From assembly GCF_003173055.1 (NCBI RefSeq), contig NZ_QGLF01000003.1, positions 1 through 64,000 on the forward strand: DNA of 64,000 bases, written 5' to 3'. Origin of the DNA: Zavarzinia compransoris (GTDB lineage Bacteria > Pseudomonadota > Alphaproteobacteria > Zavarziniales > Zavarziniaceae). Under the pieces are notes generated by a model. The model saw only the letters and a list, made by a program, of their open reading frames with translations. It ran no database searches and was not told the DNA's origin. Positions 15,941 to 29,059 of the stretch are shown piece after piece (within the stretch, counting starts at the first letter, position 1; each line of letters begins with the position of its first letter). Both the position numbers and the translations under genes were made by a program.

Positions 15941-16903
15941 ATGACCACCGCCGCCCCCTATTGGCACCGCTACCACGACGCCGCGACCCTGGCCCGCCTC
16001 GCGGCCCTGGTCGAGGTCGTCCGCCTGCCCTCGACCGGGGTGGAGCTTCATCTCGACCTCTACCCGCAGGGCGATCCGGCGGCGCCGGTGGTCGTTCTCA
16101 ACCATGGCGGCGGCGGCCATGCCGGCCTGCTGGCCGGGCTCGCCCTTGCCCTTCACGACCGGGGCTGCACGGTGGTGGTGCCGGACCAGAAGGGCCAGGG
16201 CCGGTCGGGGGGCGCAAGGGGCGATTTCACCCTGGCGGAAGCGGTGGCCAATATCGCCGATGCCGCGTGTTTCGCCCGGCGGCGCTTTGCCGGGCCCCTG
16301 GTCCTGGCCGGGGGCAGCATCGGCGGTGGCCTGACCTATTATGCCGCCGCCGCGTTGGCCCGGGCGGGGGCGCCGCCGGCCGCCGTCGTCTGCCTGAACC
16401 TGTTCGATTTCGGCCGGCCGGAGACGGCCCTGGCCCTGACCCGTGTCGCCGCCCTGGCCAAGCTGCCCGGGCTGGCGCGCCTCATGGGCGCCGGCCTCGG
16501 CCTGCTGGCCCGCGCCGCGCCGCGCCTGCGCCTGCCCTATCGGCCGCTTGCCCGCTTTCCCGAGATGACCGACGCGCGCGACCGCGCCCGCGGCTTTCTC
16601 GAGATCTGGCGGCACGATCCCCTGGTCATGACCACGGTCACCGCCCGCTACATGGCCAGCCTCACCGCGACGCCGCCGGCGATCGCCCTCGAAGACAATC
16701 TCCTGCCCGTCCTCGTCATCAACCAGTTGCGCGACCGCATGGTCTCGCCCGCCCTGACCAGGGCCTGTTTCGCGCGCCTCGGCGGGCCCGTCGCCTATGC
16801 CGAGATCGACTGGGGCCATTATTCCCTGCTGCCCGGCTTCAATGCGGCCATCGCCGATCTTGCCGCCGCCTTCCTGGCGCGGGCCGTTACAGGTTCCACA
16901 TGA
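15941..16903 (+). CDS. Alpha/beta-hydrolase (serine aminopeptidase / monoacylglycerol-lipase-like)
   Basis: A 320-residue alpha/beta-hydrolase. Family features in order are VVVLNHGGGGHAG (oxyanion-hole loop), VVVPDQKGQGRSGG, LAGGSIGGGL as the nucleophile elbow (G-x-S-x-G), LPVLVINQLRDRMVSP (catalytic Asp region) and DWGHYSLLPG (catalytic His). There is no signal peptide. The ATG at 15941 is chosen because translation from there begins with a compact N-terminus; the ribosome site is weak. It is divergently transcribed from a TetR gene and is probably repressed by it. Its 3' end overlaps the opposite-strand gene by 17 bases. The substrate is unknown. Confidence 0.82.
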   Translation: MTTAAPYWHRYHDAATLARLAALVEVVRLPSTGVELHLDLYPQGDPAAPVVVLNHGGGGHAGLLAGLALALHDRGCTVVVPDQKGQGRSGGARGDFTLAEAVANIADAACFARRRFAGPLVLAGGSIGGGLTYYAAAALARAGAPPAAVVCLNLFDFGRPETALALTRVAALAKLPGLARLMGAGLGLLARAAPRLRLPYRPLARFPEMTDARDRARGFLEIWRHDPLVMTTVTARYMASLTATPPAIALEDNLLPVLVINQLRDRMVSPALTRACFARLGGPVAYAEIDWGHYSLLPGFNAAIADLAAAFLARAVTGST

Positions 16904-17570
16904 TGCCGAAGGGAAAGGGGCTCCAGATGCCAACCGGCACCCCGGCCTTGCGCAGCCGCGCCGCCGCCCATTCGTTGCAGGTCAGGACGGCGGAATAAGT
17001 CCCCACCCCTTCGAAGAAGGCATCGGCGGGACCATAGCGATAGCCGGCGATCAGCCGCGCCGCCCCCGCGCCGTCGCGGGCGAAGCCGGCCTTCAGGTCG
17101 CGGACGAGGCGGCGGTACTGCGCCTCGCCCAGGGTGACCGGCCGCGTATCCGGGCCCGGGCGCGGCGCCTCGGCCCAGAGGGTGGCATGGATCAACGCGC
17201 CCTTCGAGGCGAACAGCGCGGTCAGCGCCCGCCCGGGCGTGAGTTCGGCCCAGGTCGGCGTGTTCAGGTAGAATTCCCGGTCGCCCCAGCCGATCCCGAC
17301 ATGAGAGGCCGCGGCAGGATCGACGAAGGGAAAGGCCGCCGGCCCGAATTCGGCCGCCCAATCGACGCCGAACGCCCGCAAGGGCACAACGATATCGACA
17401 TGGGCGCCGTTGGAATGGACGAAGATCGTCACCGTCCTGCCGTCCGGCGGCTCGGGCACGGTGAAGGGCATGGCGCCCACCACCGCCAGGGTGCCGTAAA
17501 GCGCCGCCACCGCCGCCGGCAGGCCGACCACCAGTGCGATCAGGCGCAGCACGAGGCGGCCGATGCTCAT
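16887..17570 (-). CDS. DUF2459 (TIGR02117-like) envelope protein
   Basis: A 227-residue protein with one N-terminal membrane helix or uncleaved signal (about residues 8-32), then a conserved domain containing FVHSNGAHVDIVVP, HVGIGWGDREFYLNTPTW, YRYGPADAFFEGVGTYSAVLTCNEW and a C-terminal IMWNL. This wording, with conserved His, Asp and Cys, is that of the DUF2459/TIGR02117 family, whose role is unknown; a periplasmic location is likely. The ATG overlaps the stop codon of the DUF1345 gene (ATGA), so the two are coupled. It converges on the hydrolase gene. Confidence 0.78.
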   Translation of the reverse strand: MSIGRLVLRLIALVVGLPAAVAALYGTLAVVGAMPFTVPEPPDGRTVTIFVHSNGAHVDIVVPLRAFGVDWAAEFGPAAFPFVDPAAASHVGIGWGDREFYLNTPTWAELTPGRALTALFASKGALIHATLWAEAPRPGPDTRPVTLGEAQYRRLVRDLKAGFARDGAGAARLIAGYRYGPADAFFEGVGTYSAVLTCNEWAAARLRKAGVPVGIWSPFPFGIMWNL

Positions 17571-18235
17571 GGTCCCCCCGCCGGCTGCAACAGGCTGGCG
17601 GCGATATTGACCACCAGGGCCAGCACCACCGTGTTGAACAGGAAAGCGGCGACGCCATGGAGCAGCACGCCGCGCCGCAGGCGCCGGTCCGCCACCGCGA
17701 CATCGGAAACCTGGGCAGCAACCCCGAGGACGAAGGCGAAATAGAGGAAATCGCCGTAGTCCGGTACCTCGCCGCCCGGAAAGATCAGGGGCGGCCGGTC
17801 GTGCGGCGCGGCGAAATAGGCATGGGCGTAATGGACCGCGAACAGCGTATGGATCATGGCGAAGGCGGAGAGGATGGTCCAGAACACCAGCGCCAGCCCG
17901 AGGCTGCCGTGCCCGCCCGAAGACTCCCGCAGGAAGCCGATCAGCGCGGCCATGGTCGCCGCCGCCCCGGCCAGCGCCAGGGCGATGATCAGCCATTGCC
18001 CGACATCCTGGCGCCGGGCGCGGCGGCGCAGGGCCGCCTCGTCCGAGCGCAGCATCATCGCCCAGGTCGCGGCCAGATAGGCGGCAAGGCCGAGGTCCCA
18101 GGCGATCACCGGGCGCAGCGACGCATCCATCCCCGCCGGCAGCCCGAGGAACGCCCCGGCGACCACCAGGGCGGCAGCCGCGAAGCGCGGCCGCCCCAGG
18201 GTCAGGCGATGGAGGAGCCGGCGGTGCCGGGCCAT
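17567..18235 (-). CDS. DUF1345 integral membrane protein
   Basis: A 222-residue protein with about six hydrophobic segments. It carries the DUF1345 hallmarks: RPVIAWDLGLAAYLAATW, IHTLFAVHYAHAYF near the middle and LIFPGGEVPDYGDFLYFAFVLGVAAQVSDVAV. The function is unknown. It begins 18 bases downstream of gyrB on the same strand and is translationally coupled to the DUF2459 gene, so both may be transcribed by read-through from the replication cluster. Confidence 0.85.
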   Translation of the reverse strand: MARHRRLLHRLTLGRPRFAAAALVVAGAFLGLPAGMDASLRPVIAWDLGLAAYLAATWAMMLRSDEAALRRRARRQDVGQWLIIALALAGAAATMAALIGFLRESSGGHGSLGLALVFWTILSAFAMIHTLFAVHYAHAYFAAPHDRPPLIFPGGEVPDYGDFLYFAFVLGVAAQVSDVAVADRRLRRGVLLHGVAAFLFNTVVLALVVNIAASLLQPAGGP

Positions 18236-18253
18236 CGCGCGCCGCCCCCGCCC

Positions 18254-21893
<3,640 letters not shown>

Positions 21894-21903
21894 CCCCCGG
21901 ACC

Positions 21904-23025
21904 TCAGACGCGCATGGGCATGAGGACATAGAGGGTGGCGTCGTCGCCCTCGTCGCGCACCAGGGTCGGCGCCAGGGAATCCGCCAGCACGAAGCGCGCC
22001 ACGTCGGATTCGATCTGCTGGGTGATGTCGAGCAGGTATTTGGCGTTGAAGCCGATCTCCATCGGGCTGGACCGATAGGAGGCGGCGACTTCCTCGACCG
22101 CGCTGCCATTGTCCGGGCTGGTCACCGACAGGGTGATGCGGTCCTGGTCGAGGATGAGTTTGACCGCCCGGGTCTTGTCGGTCGAGATCGTCGAGACGCG
22201 GTCGACGGCGGCGGCGAACAGCCGGGGATCGACTTCCAGCAGCTTGTCGTTCGCGGTCGGGATGACGCGGGAATATTCCGGGAAACTGCCGTCGATCAGC
22301 TTCGAGGTCAGCACCACATCGTCGAAGGCGAAGCGGATCTTGGTGTCCGACAGGGACACTTCGACCTCGCCCTCGGTCTCGTCGATCAGCTTGCGGACCT
22401 CGTTCACGGTCTTCCGCGGCACGATGGCGCCGGGCAGGCCGGCAGCGCCGGGCGGCAGCGGCACTTCGAAGCGGGCCAGGCGGTGGCCGTCGGTGGCGAC
22501 GCCGCGCAGCACCGGCTGCCCCGCCGATTCCGTGGCATGGACATAGATGCCGTTCAGGTAGTAGCGGGTTTCCTCGGTCGAGATGGCGAAGCGGGTCTTG
22601 TCGATCAGGTCGCGCAGCGCTTCCGCCGCCAGGGTGAACTGATGCGGCAGGCCGGCATCGGCGATGACCGGAAAATCCTCCCGCGGGAGGCATTGCAGCT
22701 GGAAGCGCGAGCGGCCGGCGGCCAGCGTCATGCGCCCGCCGTCGTCGGCCTTGTAGGTCAGTTCGACGTCGGTGCCGTCGGCCAGTTTGCGCACGATGTC
22801 GAACAGCGTATGGGCCGAGGCCGTGGTCGCCCCGGCGCGCACCACATTGCAGGGCACGCTTTCGACGATGGCGAGGTCGAGATCGGTCGCGGTCAGGTGA
22901 AGATGGCCGTCCCGCGCCTCGATCAGCACGTTGGACAGGATGGGAATCGTGTTCCGACGCTCGACGACGCTGTGGATGTGGCCGAGGGTGCGCAGAAGGG
23001 CGCCGCGTTCGATGATCAGCTGCAT
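21904..23025 (-). CDS. dnaN: DNA polymerase III beta subunit (sliding clamp)
   Basis: A 373-residue clamp made of three similar domains. Conserved pieces are MQLIIERGALLRTL at the start, RRNTIPILSNVLIEA, LTATDLDLAI, HRLARFEVPLP, IVPRKTVNEV and a C-terminal TLYVLMPMRV. Length matches other clamps (about 370). The clamp holds polymerases and other proteins on DNA. The start at 23025 is fixed by the universal N-terminus; extending upstream would add 50 unrelated residues. It follows dnaA on the same strand. Confidence 0.98.
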   Translation of the reverse strand: MQLIIERGALLRTLGHIHSVVERRNTIPILSNVLIEARDGHLHLTATDLDLAIVESVPCNVVRAGATTASAHTLFDIVRKLADGTDVELTYKADDGGRMTLAAGRSRFQLQCLPREDFPVIADAGLPHQFTLAAEALRDLIDKTRFAISTEETRYYLNGIYVHATESAGQPVLRGVATDGHRLARFEVPLPPGAAGLPGAIVPRKTVNEVRKLIDETEGEVEVSLSDTKIRFAFDDVVLTSKLIDGSFPEYSRVIPTANDKLLEVDPRLFAAAVDRVSTISTDKTRAVKLILDQDRITLSVTSPDNGSAVEEVAASYRSSPMEIGFNAKYLLDITQQIESDVARFVLADSLAPTLVRDEGDDATLYVLMPMRV

Positions 23026-23309
23026 ACGTCGGTCTCGATCCGTCGTCGATGGTGAAGGCGTTTCCGGCCGGTCCTGAAGGACCGGCCAAACCGGCGGGAA
23101 CCGGCCACGCACCGCCAAATCGAGAGCCGGCGGATCGACCATCCCGACCGGCGACACGGGGAATGAGAGTAGCAAATGGGCAAGCGCCCGCCAGCCCTAT
23201 TTTTCGAGCGCCATCCCCTTGACCGGAAAGGGAAATTCCCCTCAGCCGGCGACCGCACGGGAACCGCGGGCGCGATCGCGCCTTGACAGTGATTCGCGCC
23301 GCGCCCGGA
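23026..23309. other. dnaA-dnaN intergenic region
   Basis: 284 bases between the dnaA stop and the dnaN start. It contains the perfect palindrome GGCGCGATCGCGCC near the dnaA end, and otherwise nothing I can assign. No TTATCCACA-type DnaA box was found, so I do not call an origin here. The dnaN promoter is probably within it, but I did not find convincing -35/-10 boxes. Confidence 0.5.
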
Positions 23310-24809
23310 TCAGGCTTCCAGCATGCGGCGCAGGCTGTCGATATCGTCGTGGAAGCTGCTGTCGGCGGCGCAAAGCTCCTCGATCTTGCGCACCGCGTGG
23401 ATCACGGTCGTATGGTCGCGGCCGCCGAATTTCCGCCCGATCTCGGGCAGGGAGCGGGAGGTGAGCTGCTTGGCCAGATACATGGCGACCTGGCGCGGCC
23501 TTGCCACCACCCGGGCGCGCCGGGCCGACAGCAGGTCGTTCAGGCGGACGCCGTAATAATCGGCGACCTTCCGCTGGATTTCCTCGATCGTCACCCGGCG
23601 GTCGTTGGCGCGCAGCAAGTCCTGCAGCACTTCCTGCGCCATGTCGATGGTGACCGGGCGGCCCACCAGTTCGGCGAAGGCGACGACCCGGTTCAGCGCC
23701 CCTTCGAGTTCGCGCACGTTCGAGGTGATGCGATGGGCCAGGAATTCCAGCACCCGGCGCGGCACGTCGATCGGGCCCAGCCCCTCGATCTTCTGTTCGA
23801 GAATGCCGAGGCGCAGCTCGTAGTCGGTCGGATGGATATCGGCGACCAGGCCCCAGCCGAGGCGCGAGCGGATCCGCTCCTCGATGCCTTCGAGGTCGGT
23901 CGGGCTGCGGTCGGCGGAAATGATCACCTGGCGGTTGTGATCGACCAGGGCATTGAAGGTGTGGAAGAATTCTTCCTGGGTGCTGTCCTTGCCCGAGATG
24001 AACTGGACATCGTCGATCATCAGGATATCGACCGAGCGGAACTGTTCCTTGAAGGCCATCGTGTCCTTGAAGCGCAGCGCCCGGATGAACTGATACATGA
24101 ATTTCTCGGCCGAGAGATAGATCACCTTCTTCTCGGGCGCCTTCTCGCGCAGGGCCCAGGCGATCGCATGCATCAGGTGGGTCTTGCCGAGGCCGACGCC
24201 GCCGTAAAGGAACAGGGGATTGAATTTCACCGCCTCGCCCTCGGCCACCCGGCGGGCGGCGGCATGGGCAAGCTCGTTGGATTTGCCGACGACGAAATTA
24301 TCGAAGGTGAAGCGCGGGTCGAGCGGCGCGCCCACCCCCACATCCTCGCGGATCGCCGCGGCCGGCACGCTGACGGCGGCGGAAACCGCGGCCGTCGCGC
24401 CGATCGGCGCCGGGGCATAGGCGGCGGCCGGCCGGGCCGCGCCGGCAAGCGGCAGGGCCGCCCGCGCCGCGAGCGGCAGGCTGCCGTTGGCCGCGGCCGG
24501 CGGCGGCACCGGCACGGCGGTCGCCGCGGCGGCGGCGGTCGCGGCCATGCGCGGCGTCACCATGAAATCGACGAGGCCGACCTCAGGCTCCTCGGTCCGC
24601 CAGAGGGCGGTGAGACGGTCGGCGAAATGGCTGCGCACGTAATCGCGCATGAAGCTGGTGGGCACGCCCAGAACCACCGTGCCCGGCGCACGCAGTTCGA
24701 GCAGGCTGAGCGGACGGATCCAGCTCTGGAAGGTGTTGTCGCCGAGTTCCAGCCGCAGGCGCTTCTTCACCGCCGTCCAGGCCGCCTCGAATTGTTGGTG
24801 GTTGACCAT
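23310..24809 (-). CDS. dnaA: Chromosomal replication initiator protein DnaA
   Basis: A 499-residue initiator. Domain I (about residues 1-85) begins [18 protein letters not shown]. Domain II (about 90-160) is an unusually long Ala/Pro-rich linker. The AAA+ domain has [20 protein letters not shown] (Walker A, about residue 205), [13 protein letters not shown] (Walker B) and the sensor/arginine region [13 protein letters not shown]. Domain IV carries the DNA-binding signature [18 protein letters not shown]. It binds DnaA boxes, melts the origin and starts replication. The ATG at 24809 is fixed by the domain I homology. A rhodanese gene lies 107 bases upstream, then rpsT. Confidence 0.98.
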   Translation of the reverse strand: MVNHQQFEAAWTAVKKRLRLELGDNTFQSWIRPLSLLELRAPGTVVLGVPTSFMRDYVRSHFADRLTALWRTEEPEVGLVDFMVTPRMAATAAAAATAVPVPPPAAANGSLPLAARAALPLAGAARPAAAYAPAPIGATAAVSAAVSVPAAAIREDVGVGAPLDPRFTFDNFVVGKSNELAHAAARRVAEGEAVKFNPLFLYGGVGLGKTHLMHAIAWALREKAPEKKVIYLSAEKFMYQFIRALRFKDTMAFKEQFRSVDILMIDDVQFISGKDSTQEEFFHTFNALVDHNRQVIISADRSPTDLEGIEERIRSRLGWGLVADIHPTDYELRLGILEQKIEGLGPIDVPRRVLEFLAHRITSNVRELEGALNRVVAFAELVGRPVTIDMAQEVLQDLLRANDRRVTIEEIQRKVADYYGVRLNDLLSARRARVVARPRQVAMYLAKQLTSRSLPEIGRKFGGRDHTTVIHAVRKIEELCAADSSFHDDIDSLRRMLEA

Positions 24810-24916
24810 GCCCGCTGAACCCGCCCGACACTTACGATCGCCGCAACCAACCGCTCCTCGGGTCTGATGCCCGTTCACGACGGGGCCCATGGCCCACGGC
24901 GTCGGAACCGTTCCCT

Positions 24917-25348
24917 TCACCCTTGCTGCCAGGGCAGGCCCGCGACCTTCCAGCCGCCCACCTTGCCCCGCTGCCGGCCGGTATCGAGATCGCCCTCGAA
25001 ACCGCCAGTGATATTGTAGGCCGGCGCAATGCCGACCGCCGATACCGCCTGCGCCGCGGCCTTGGACCGCACGCCGGACCGACAGAGAAACAGCACCGGC
25101 GCGCCCGGACGATAACCGCCCTGGGCCAGCGCCGCTTTCACGTCGGCCACGAAATTCTTGTTCGCCACCATGCCGGGGAAATGGGCCCAGGCTACCAGCA
25201 GGGGCTTGCGCCCCACCGCCGACAGATCGGGCAGGCCGACGAAATTCCATTCCGCCTCGGAACGGACGTCGACCAGTACGGCGCCGGAGTCCTGGGCCAG
25301 GATACGCCACGCGTCACCAGGCGCGATATCACCCGCGTAATCCGCCAC
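24917..25348 (-). CDS. Rhodanese-like sulfurtransferase domain protein
   Basis: A 143-residue single rhodanese domain. It has LVDVRSEAEWNFVGLPDLSAVG at the N-terminal half, the active-site loop CRSGVRS (Cys persulfide carrier) and the C-terminal NITGGFEGDLD. There is no signal peptide, so it is cytosolic. Rhodaneses carry sulfane sulfur for thiolation, detoxification or repair; no partner is evident. The start is GTG at 25348, preceded by GGAGAGGAGTTGGAG. It lies between rpsT and dnaA, which are adjacent in many Alphaproteobacteria. A TGATCG-AC-CGATCA dyad 55 bases upstream could be regulatory. Confidence 0.88.
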   Translation of the reverse strand: MADYAGDIAPGDAWRILAQDSGAVLVDVRSEAEWNFVGLPDLSAVGRKPLLVAWAHFPGMVANKNFVADVKAALAQGGYRPGAPVLFLCRSGVRSKAAAQAVSAVGIAPAYNITGGFEGDLDTGRQRGKVGGWKVAGLPWQQG

Positions 25349-25839
25349 GACTCCAACTCCTCTCCATTACTCGGCGCAATCCCCGATACGGTTGCCGGCA
25401 GCTGATCGACCGATCACACCGAACAGAAGATCGAAGGAACCCGCCAGCAAAGGATCCCCGCAAAAGGATCGCAGCCGGATTCCCGTAAACAACAACGGTT
25501 GCCCCGCCATTCAATTCAGAAGAGCGAAAGAAAGACTTGCCCCGACCTCCATATTTACTGGAAAGCCGGGTGTTTTTACTTGCGCTCTTTGACGTCCTCG
25601 CCAGCCCTGCGAGGACCATCACCATATCAACCGTCACCGGGGGAGGCAACCGGACCGAAGCACGAACGACAAAGATTCCGACTCCAAAGCGGACCTTCGG
25701 ACCCCGGTACCGCAGCGCCGGCGCCGGGGCGCCAAAACGCGAACGGCCCGCCGTTCAGCGGGCCGCAAACGCCGGGTCGCCCCGGTCGCGATCGGGATCA
25801 GAGACGATCGACCGCCCGCGCTGGGGCGGGGGCGACCGC
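25349..25839. other. Gene-free region between rpsT and the rhodanese gene
   Basis: 491 bases, less GC-rich than the surroundings in the middle. It holds the dyad TGATCGACCGATCA (25403-25416), a perfect 8-bp hairpin GTCCTCGC / GCGAGGAC (25594-25616) without a T run, and the rpsT terminator at 25744-25765. No DnaA-box cluster and no coding sequence is seen. The rhodanese promoter should lie here. Confidence 0.55.
25744..25765 (-). terminator. rpsT terminator hairpin
   Basis: Perfect 8-bp stem CGGCCCGC / GCGGGCCG with a six-base loop, about 75 bases past the rpsT stop. On the minus strand it is followed within a few bases by a TTTT tract. Confidence 0.55.
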
Positions 25840-26109
25840 TCAGTTGGCGCCGAGCGCCTTCACCCGGGCCGACAGGCGCGAGATCTTGCGCGAGGCGGTG
25901 TTCTTCTCGAGCACGCCCTTGGAGACGCCGCGCGCGATTTCCGGCTCGGCCGCCGCGAAGGCCGCCTTCGCGCCGGCCGCGTCGCCAGCCTCAAGCGCCG
26001 CCTCGACCTTCTTGATGAAGGTGCGGATGCGCGAGACGCGGGCGCGGTTGACCGCGGTGCGCCGTTCGGTAACGCGCACGCGCTTCTTTGCCGATTCCGT
26101 GTTCGCCAT
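25840..26109 (-). CDS. rpsT: 30S ribosomal protein S20
   Basis: An 89-residue, basic, Ala/Lys/Arg-rich helical protein. It begins [31 protein letters not shown] and has the S20 pattern of [22 protein letters not shown] near the C-terminus. It binds 16S rRNA early in 30S assembly. Length is typical (85-90). Its place next to dnaA follows the conserved alphaproteobacterial order. A perfect DnaA box lies in its leader. Confidence 0.97.
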   Translation of the reverse strand: MANTESAKKRVRVTERRTAVNRARVSRIRTFIKKVEAALEAGDAAGAKAAFAAAEPEIARGVSKGVLEKNTASRKISRLSARVKALGAN

Positions 26110-26124
26110 TGTGTTCAGACCTGA

Positions 26125-26133
26125 TGTGGATAA
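26125..26133 (-). promoter_or_regulatory. Perfect DnaA box in the rpsT leader
   Basis: TGTGGATAA here is the reverse complement of TTATCCACA, the consensus 9-mer DnaA box, 16 bases upstream of the rpsT ATG. It is the only perfect box noticed in the window. It may be a regulatory box or an isolated titration site. Confidence 0.5.
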
Positions 26134-26197
26134 CCTAGAAAACGAGGGCGGACGTTTAGCACCGCCCCCGGGGAGAGTAAAGCGGATTCTGGCCGCT

Positions 26198-26974
26198 TCA
26201 GCGCTGCTTGAACGCCGGCTTCCGCTTCTCGACGAAGGCGGCCATGCCTTCCTTCTGGTCTTCGGTGGCGAAGGCCGAATGGAACAGGCGGCGCTCGAAC
26301 AGCACGCCCTCGGCGAGCGTCGTCTCGTAGGACCGGTTCACCGCCTGCTTGGCCATGCGGGCGATCGGCTGGGACTTCTCGGCGATCGTATCGGCGATCT
26401 TCAGCACTTCGGCCAGCAGGTCGGCCACCGGGAACACGCGCGAGACGAGGCCCGAGCGCTCGGCCTCGGCGGCATCCATCATGCGGCCGGTCAGGCACAT
26501 GTCCATCGCCTTGGACTTGCCGACGAAGCGGGTCAGGCGCTGCGAGCCGCCGATGCCGGGAATGACGCCGAGGTTGATCTCGGGCTGGCCGAATTTCGCC
26601 GTGTCGGAGGCGATGATGAAGTCGAACAGCATGGCCAGTTCGCAGCCGCCGCCGAGGGCATAGCCCGAGACCGCGGCGACAATCGGCTTCCGGATCGCGG
26701 TGATGCGGTCGTGCGGCTCGGCGAAGAAATCGGCCTTATACATATCCATATAGGACTGGGGCGCCATTTCCTTGATGTCGGCGCCGGCGGCGAACGCCTT
26801 GGTGCTGCCGGTGACGACGATGCAGCCGACCGCCTCGTCGCCGTCAAAGGCTTCGAGCGCGCTGCAAAGCTCGCCGAGCAGTTCGGCATTCAGGGCGTTC
26901 AGCGCCTGGGGCCGGTTCAGGGTGATGAGGCCGACCGCGCCGCGGATCTCGGTCAGGATGGTGGCATAGGCCAT
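26198..26974 (-). CDS. Enoyl-CoA hydratase
   Basis: A 258-residue crotonase-fold enzyme. It has [22 protein letters not shown] (oxyanion hole), [20 protein letters not shown] (first catalytic Glu) and [20 protein letters not shown] (second catalytic Glu), with C-terminal [19 protein letters not shown]. Both Glu residues are present, so it should hydrate trans-2-enoyl-CoA to 3-hydroxyacyl-CoA in fatty-acid beta-oxidation. A FadB1/short-chain hydratase at this place beside mutM and rpsT is conserved in Alphaproteobacteria. It appears to have its own transcript, about 90 bases from rpsT. Confidence 0.93.
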   Translation of the reverse strand: MAYATILTEIRGAVGLITLNRPQALNALNAELLGELCSALEAFDGDEAVGCIVVTGSTKAFAAGADIKEMAPQSYMDMYKADFFAEPHDRITAIRKPIVAAVSGYALGGGCELAMLFDFIIASDTAKFGQPEINLGVIPGIGGSQRLTRFVGKSKAMDMCLTGRMMDAAEAERSGLVSRVFPVADLLAEVLKIADTIAEKSQPIARMAKQAVNRSYETTLAEGVLFERRLFHSAFATEDQKEGMAAFVEKRKPAFKQR

Positions 26975-27021
26975 GGCGCACTCCGGTACGTTTCCGTTGA
27001 TGGTTGTTTAGCGGGGGGAGG

Positions 27022-27414
27022 TTAGAGCGAAACCGGCCGCAGGTTGAAGCGCACATTTGCGCCGCCCCCATGCCCCGGCCGAATGGTGATGACCAGGACT
27101 TCCGACGCCCGGCGCCAGGCCGTGCCGTCCGCCGGCCCGGCCGGATCGCGCCGCCAGCCGAGCGCCGGCAGGCTGGCCTCGTAATAGCGGCGCACCGCCT
27201 CGGCGCTGACGCCGCCTTCGGTCTCGACATCGACGATGCGCCCGCCCGGGGTGTCGAACACGGTCCGAGTCTCGCCCCGCTCGGTCAGCCCCTCCATCAG
27301 GGGGACATCCTCCGAGCCGGTGAGAAAGCGGGTCGCCCCCGCCAGGGCCGGGGCGACGGCAAGCACCAGGATGAGGGCGAGGAAACCGCGCATGGCGGGC
27401 ATGATAGACGTCAT
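27022..27414 (-). CDS. Small secreted protein of unknown function
   Basis: A 130-residue protein with a signal peptide: [23 protein letters not shown] is hydrophobic and ends in a plausible Ala-x-Ala site. The mature part contains [26 protein letters not shown] and [15 protein letters not shown], a pattern seen in small periplasmic alphaproteobacterial proteins found beside mutM, but I do not recognise a named family. The first Met at 27414 overlaps the mutM stop (ATGA), suggesting translational coupling; Met at 27402 or 27393 would shorten only the signal n-region. Confidence 0.75.
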   Translation of the reverse strand: MTSIMPAMRGFLALILVLAVAPALAGATRFLTGSEDVPLMEGLTERGETRTVFDTPGGRIVDVETEGGVSAEAVRRYYEASLPALGWRRDPAGPADGTAWRRASEVLVITIRPGHGGGANVRFNLRPVSL

Positions 27415-28238
27415 TTCTGGCAGCGGGGACAGAAATAGGTCGAACGGTTGCTTTGCACGATGCGCCGGATCACGCCCTTGCCGCAAGCCGGGCAGGGCTG
27501 GTCCGCCCGGTCGTAGACCTTGAAATTATGCTGGAAATAGCCGAGTTCGCCGTCCGCCTGGACATAGTCCCGCAAGGTCGAGCCGCCGGCGGCGATCGCC
27601 TCGGCCAGGACGTCGCGGATCGCCGGCACCAGGCGCTCGGCCCGGGCGCCAGCCACCGTCGCCGCCGCCCGCTCGGGCGAGATCTGCGCCCGGAACAGCG
27701 CTTCCGAGACATAGATATTGCCGAGGCCGGCGACGACCTTCTGATCCAGCAGCGCCGCCTTGATCGGCGTCCGCCGGCCGTCCAGGGCACGGCTGAGCGT
27801 CGGCCCGTCGAATTCATTGCCGAGCGGTTCCGGCCCGATGCCGGCGATCAGCGGATGCGCCGCCAGCGTCTCGACATGGTCGAGCACCATCAGCCCGAAG
27901 CGGCGATGGTCGTTGAAGACGACATGGGGCCCGTCCTCGGTGACGAACAGGACATGGTCGTGGCGGCCCGCCGGCCCCGGCTCCCCCGCGCCGATGTTCA
28001 TCCGCCCCGACATGCCGAGATGGCCGATCAGCACCGTGCCGTCGTCCATTTCCCACAGCATGTATTTCGCCCGCCGGCGGATCGCGACGATACGCCGCCC
28101 GGTCAGGCGCTCGGCGAATCGGGGGGAGAAGGGCACGCGCAGGTCGGGCCGGCGCAGCTCGACCCGGCTCAGGCGGCGGCCTTCGAGGGCGCGGGCGAGG
28201 CCGCGGCAGACGGTTTCGACTTCAGGTAGCTCAGGCAT
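27411..28238 (-). CDS. mutM: Formamidopyrimidine-DNA glycosylase
   Basis: A 275-residue bifunctional glycosylase/AP lyase removing 8-oxoguanine and FaPy lesions. It starts [14 protein letters not shown] with catalytic Pro2 and Glu3, contains the beta-hairpin Lys ([10 protein letters not shown]), the helix-two-turn-helix ([18 protein letters not shown]) and a C-terminal four-cysteine zinc finger ([11 protein letters not shown] then YFCPRCQK). It is divergent from ubiE with a 47-base gap and coupled to a small secreted protein downstream. Confidence 0.97.
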   Translation of the reverse strand: MPELPEVETVCRGLARALEGRRLSRVELRRPDLRVPFSPRFAERLTGRRIVAIRRRAKYMLWEMDDGTVLIGHLGMSGRMNIGAGEPGPAGRHDHVLFVTEDGPHVVFNDHRRFGLMVLDHVETLAAHPLIAGIGPEPLGNEFDGPTLSRALDGRRTPIKAALLDQKVVAGLGNIYVSEALFRAQISPERAAATVAGARAERLVPAIRDVLAEAIAAGGSTLRDYVQADGELGYFQHNFKVYDRADQPCPACGKGVIRRIVQSNRSTYFCPRCQK

Positions 28239-28285
28239 GCGCGAAGCCTAGCGGGTCGCCACGCGGGGCGCTATGGTGTCGCGCC

Positions 28286-29056
28286 ATGAGCCAGGACAGC
28301 CAGCACCCCGCCGGGGCCGATTCCACCACCCATTTCGGCTTCGAGACCGTCGCCGAGCAGGACAAGGCGCGCCGCGTGCGCGGCGTCTTCGACGCGGTCG
28401 CCAAGCGCTACGACGTGATGAACGATTTCATGTCGGGCGGCGTCCACCGGCTGTGGAAGACGGCCATGATCGACTGGCTGAACCCCGCCCCGCGCAGCCG
28501 CCTGCTGGACGTCGCGGGCGGCACCGGCGACATCGCCTTCCGCTTTCTCGACAAGGCGGGCGACGGCGCCCATGTCACCGTCGCCGACATCAATGCGGAA
28601 ATGATCGTGGTCGGCCGCGACCGCGCTCTCGACCAGGGCCGCCTGGCGCTGGACTGGACCGTGGGCGATGCCGAGCGCCTGCCCTTCGCGGACCGCAGCT
28701 TCGACTATGTGACCATCGCCTTCGGCATCCGCAACGTCACCCGCATCCCGGTGGCGCTGAAGGACATGCGCCGGGTGCTGAAGCCGGGCGGGCGCTTCAT
28801 GTGCCTCGAATTCTCGAAGGTCGTGGTGCCGGGCATGGACCGGGTCTACGAGGATTATTCCTTCAAGGTCATCCCGCGCATCGGCGGCCTCGTCGCCGGC
28901 AATGCGGATGCCTACCGCTATCTGGTCGAAAGCATCCGCCGCTTCCCCGACCAGGATACGTTCGCCGCCATGCTGCGCGAGGCCGGCTTCGAACAGGTGC
29001 AATACCGCAATCTCACCGGGGGCGTGGCCGCCATCCACAGCGGCTGGCGGCTCTAG
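28286..29056 (+). CDS. ubiE: Ubiquinone/menaquinone biosynthesis C-methyltransferase UbiE
   Basis: A 256-residue SAM-dependent methyltransferase. Signature pieces are [25 protein letters not shown], the SAM loop [40 protein letters not shown] and [14 protein letters not shown]. It methylates the ring carbon of demethylmenaquinone and of 2-methoxy-6-polyprenyl-1,4-benzoquinol. It is followed three bases later by ubiB, so the two form an aerobic ubiquinone operon. Confidence 0.97.
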   Translation: MSQDSQHPAGADSTTHFGFETVAEQDKARRVRGVFDAVAKRYDVMNDFMSGGVHRLWKTAMIDWLNPAPRSRLLDVAGGTGDIAFRFLDKAGDGAHVTVADINAEMIVVGRDRALDQGRLALDWTVGDAERLPFADRSFDYVTIAFGIRNVTRIPVALKDMRRVLKPGGRFMCLEFSKVVVPGMDRVYEDYSFKVIPRIGGLVAGNADAYRYLVESIRRFPDQDTFAAMLREAGFEQVQYRNLTGGVAAIHSGWRL

Positions 29057-29059
29057 GGC

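Noticed and set aside
23026-25839. Origin of replication beside dnaA/dnaN
   Set aside because: The gene set suggests an origin nearby, but I found no cluster of TTATCCACA-like boxes, no AT-rich unwinding element and no CtrA-type TTAA-N7-TTAA sites in the dnaA flanks. In several Alphaproteobacteria the origin is far from dnaA.
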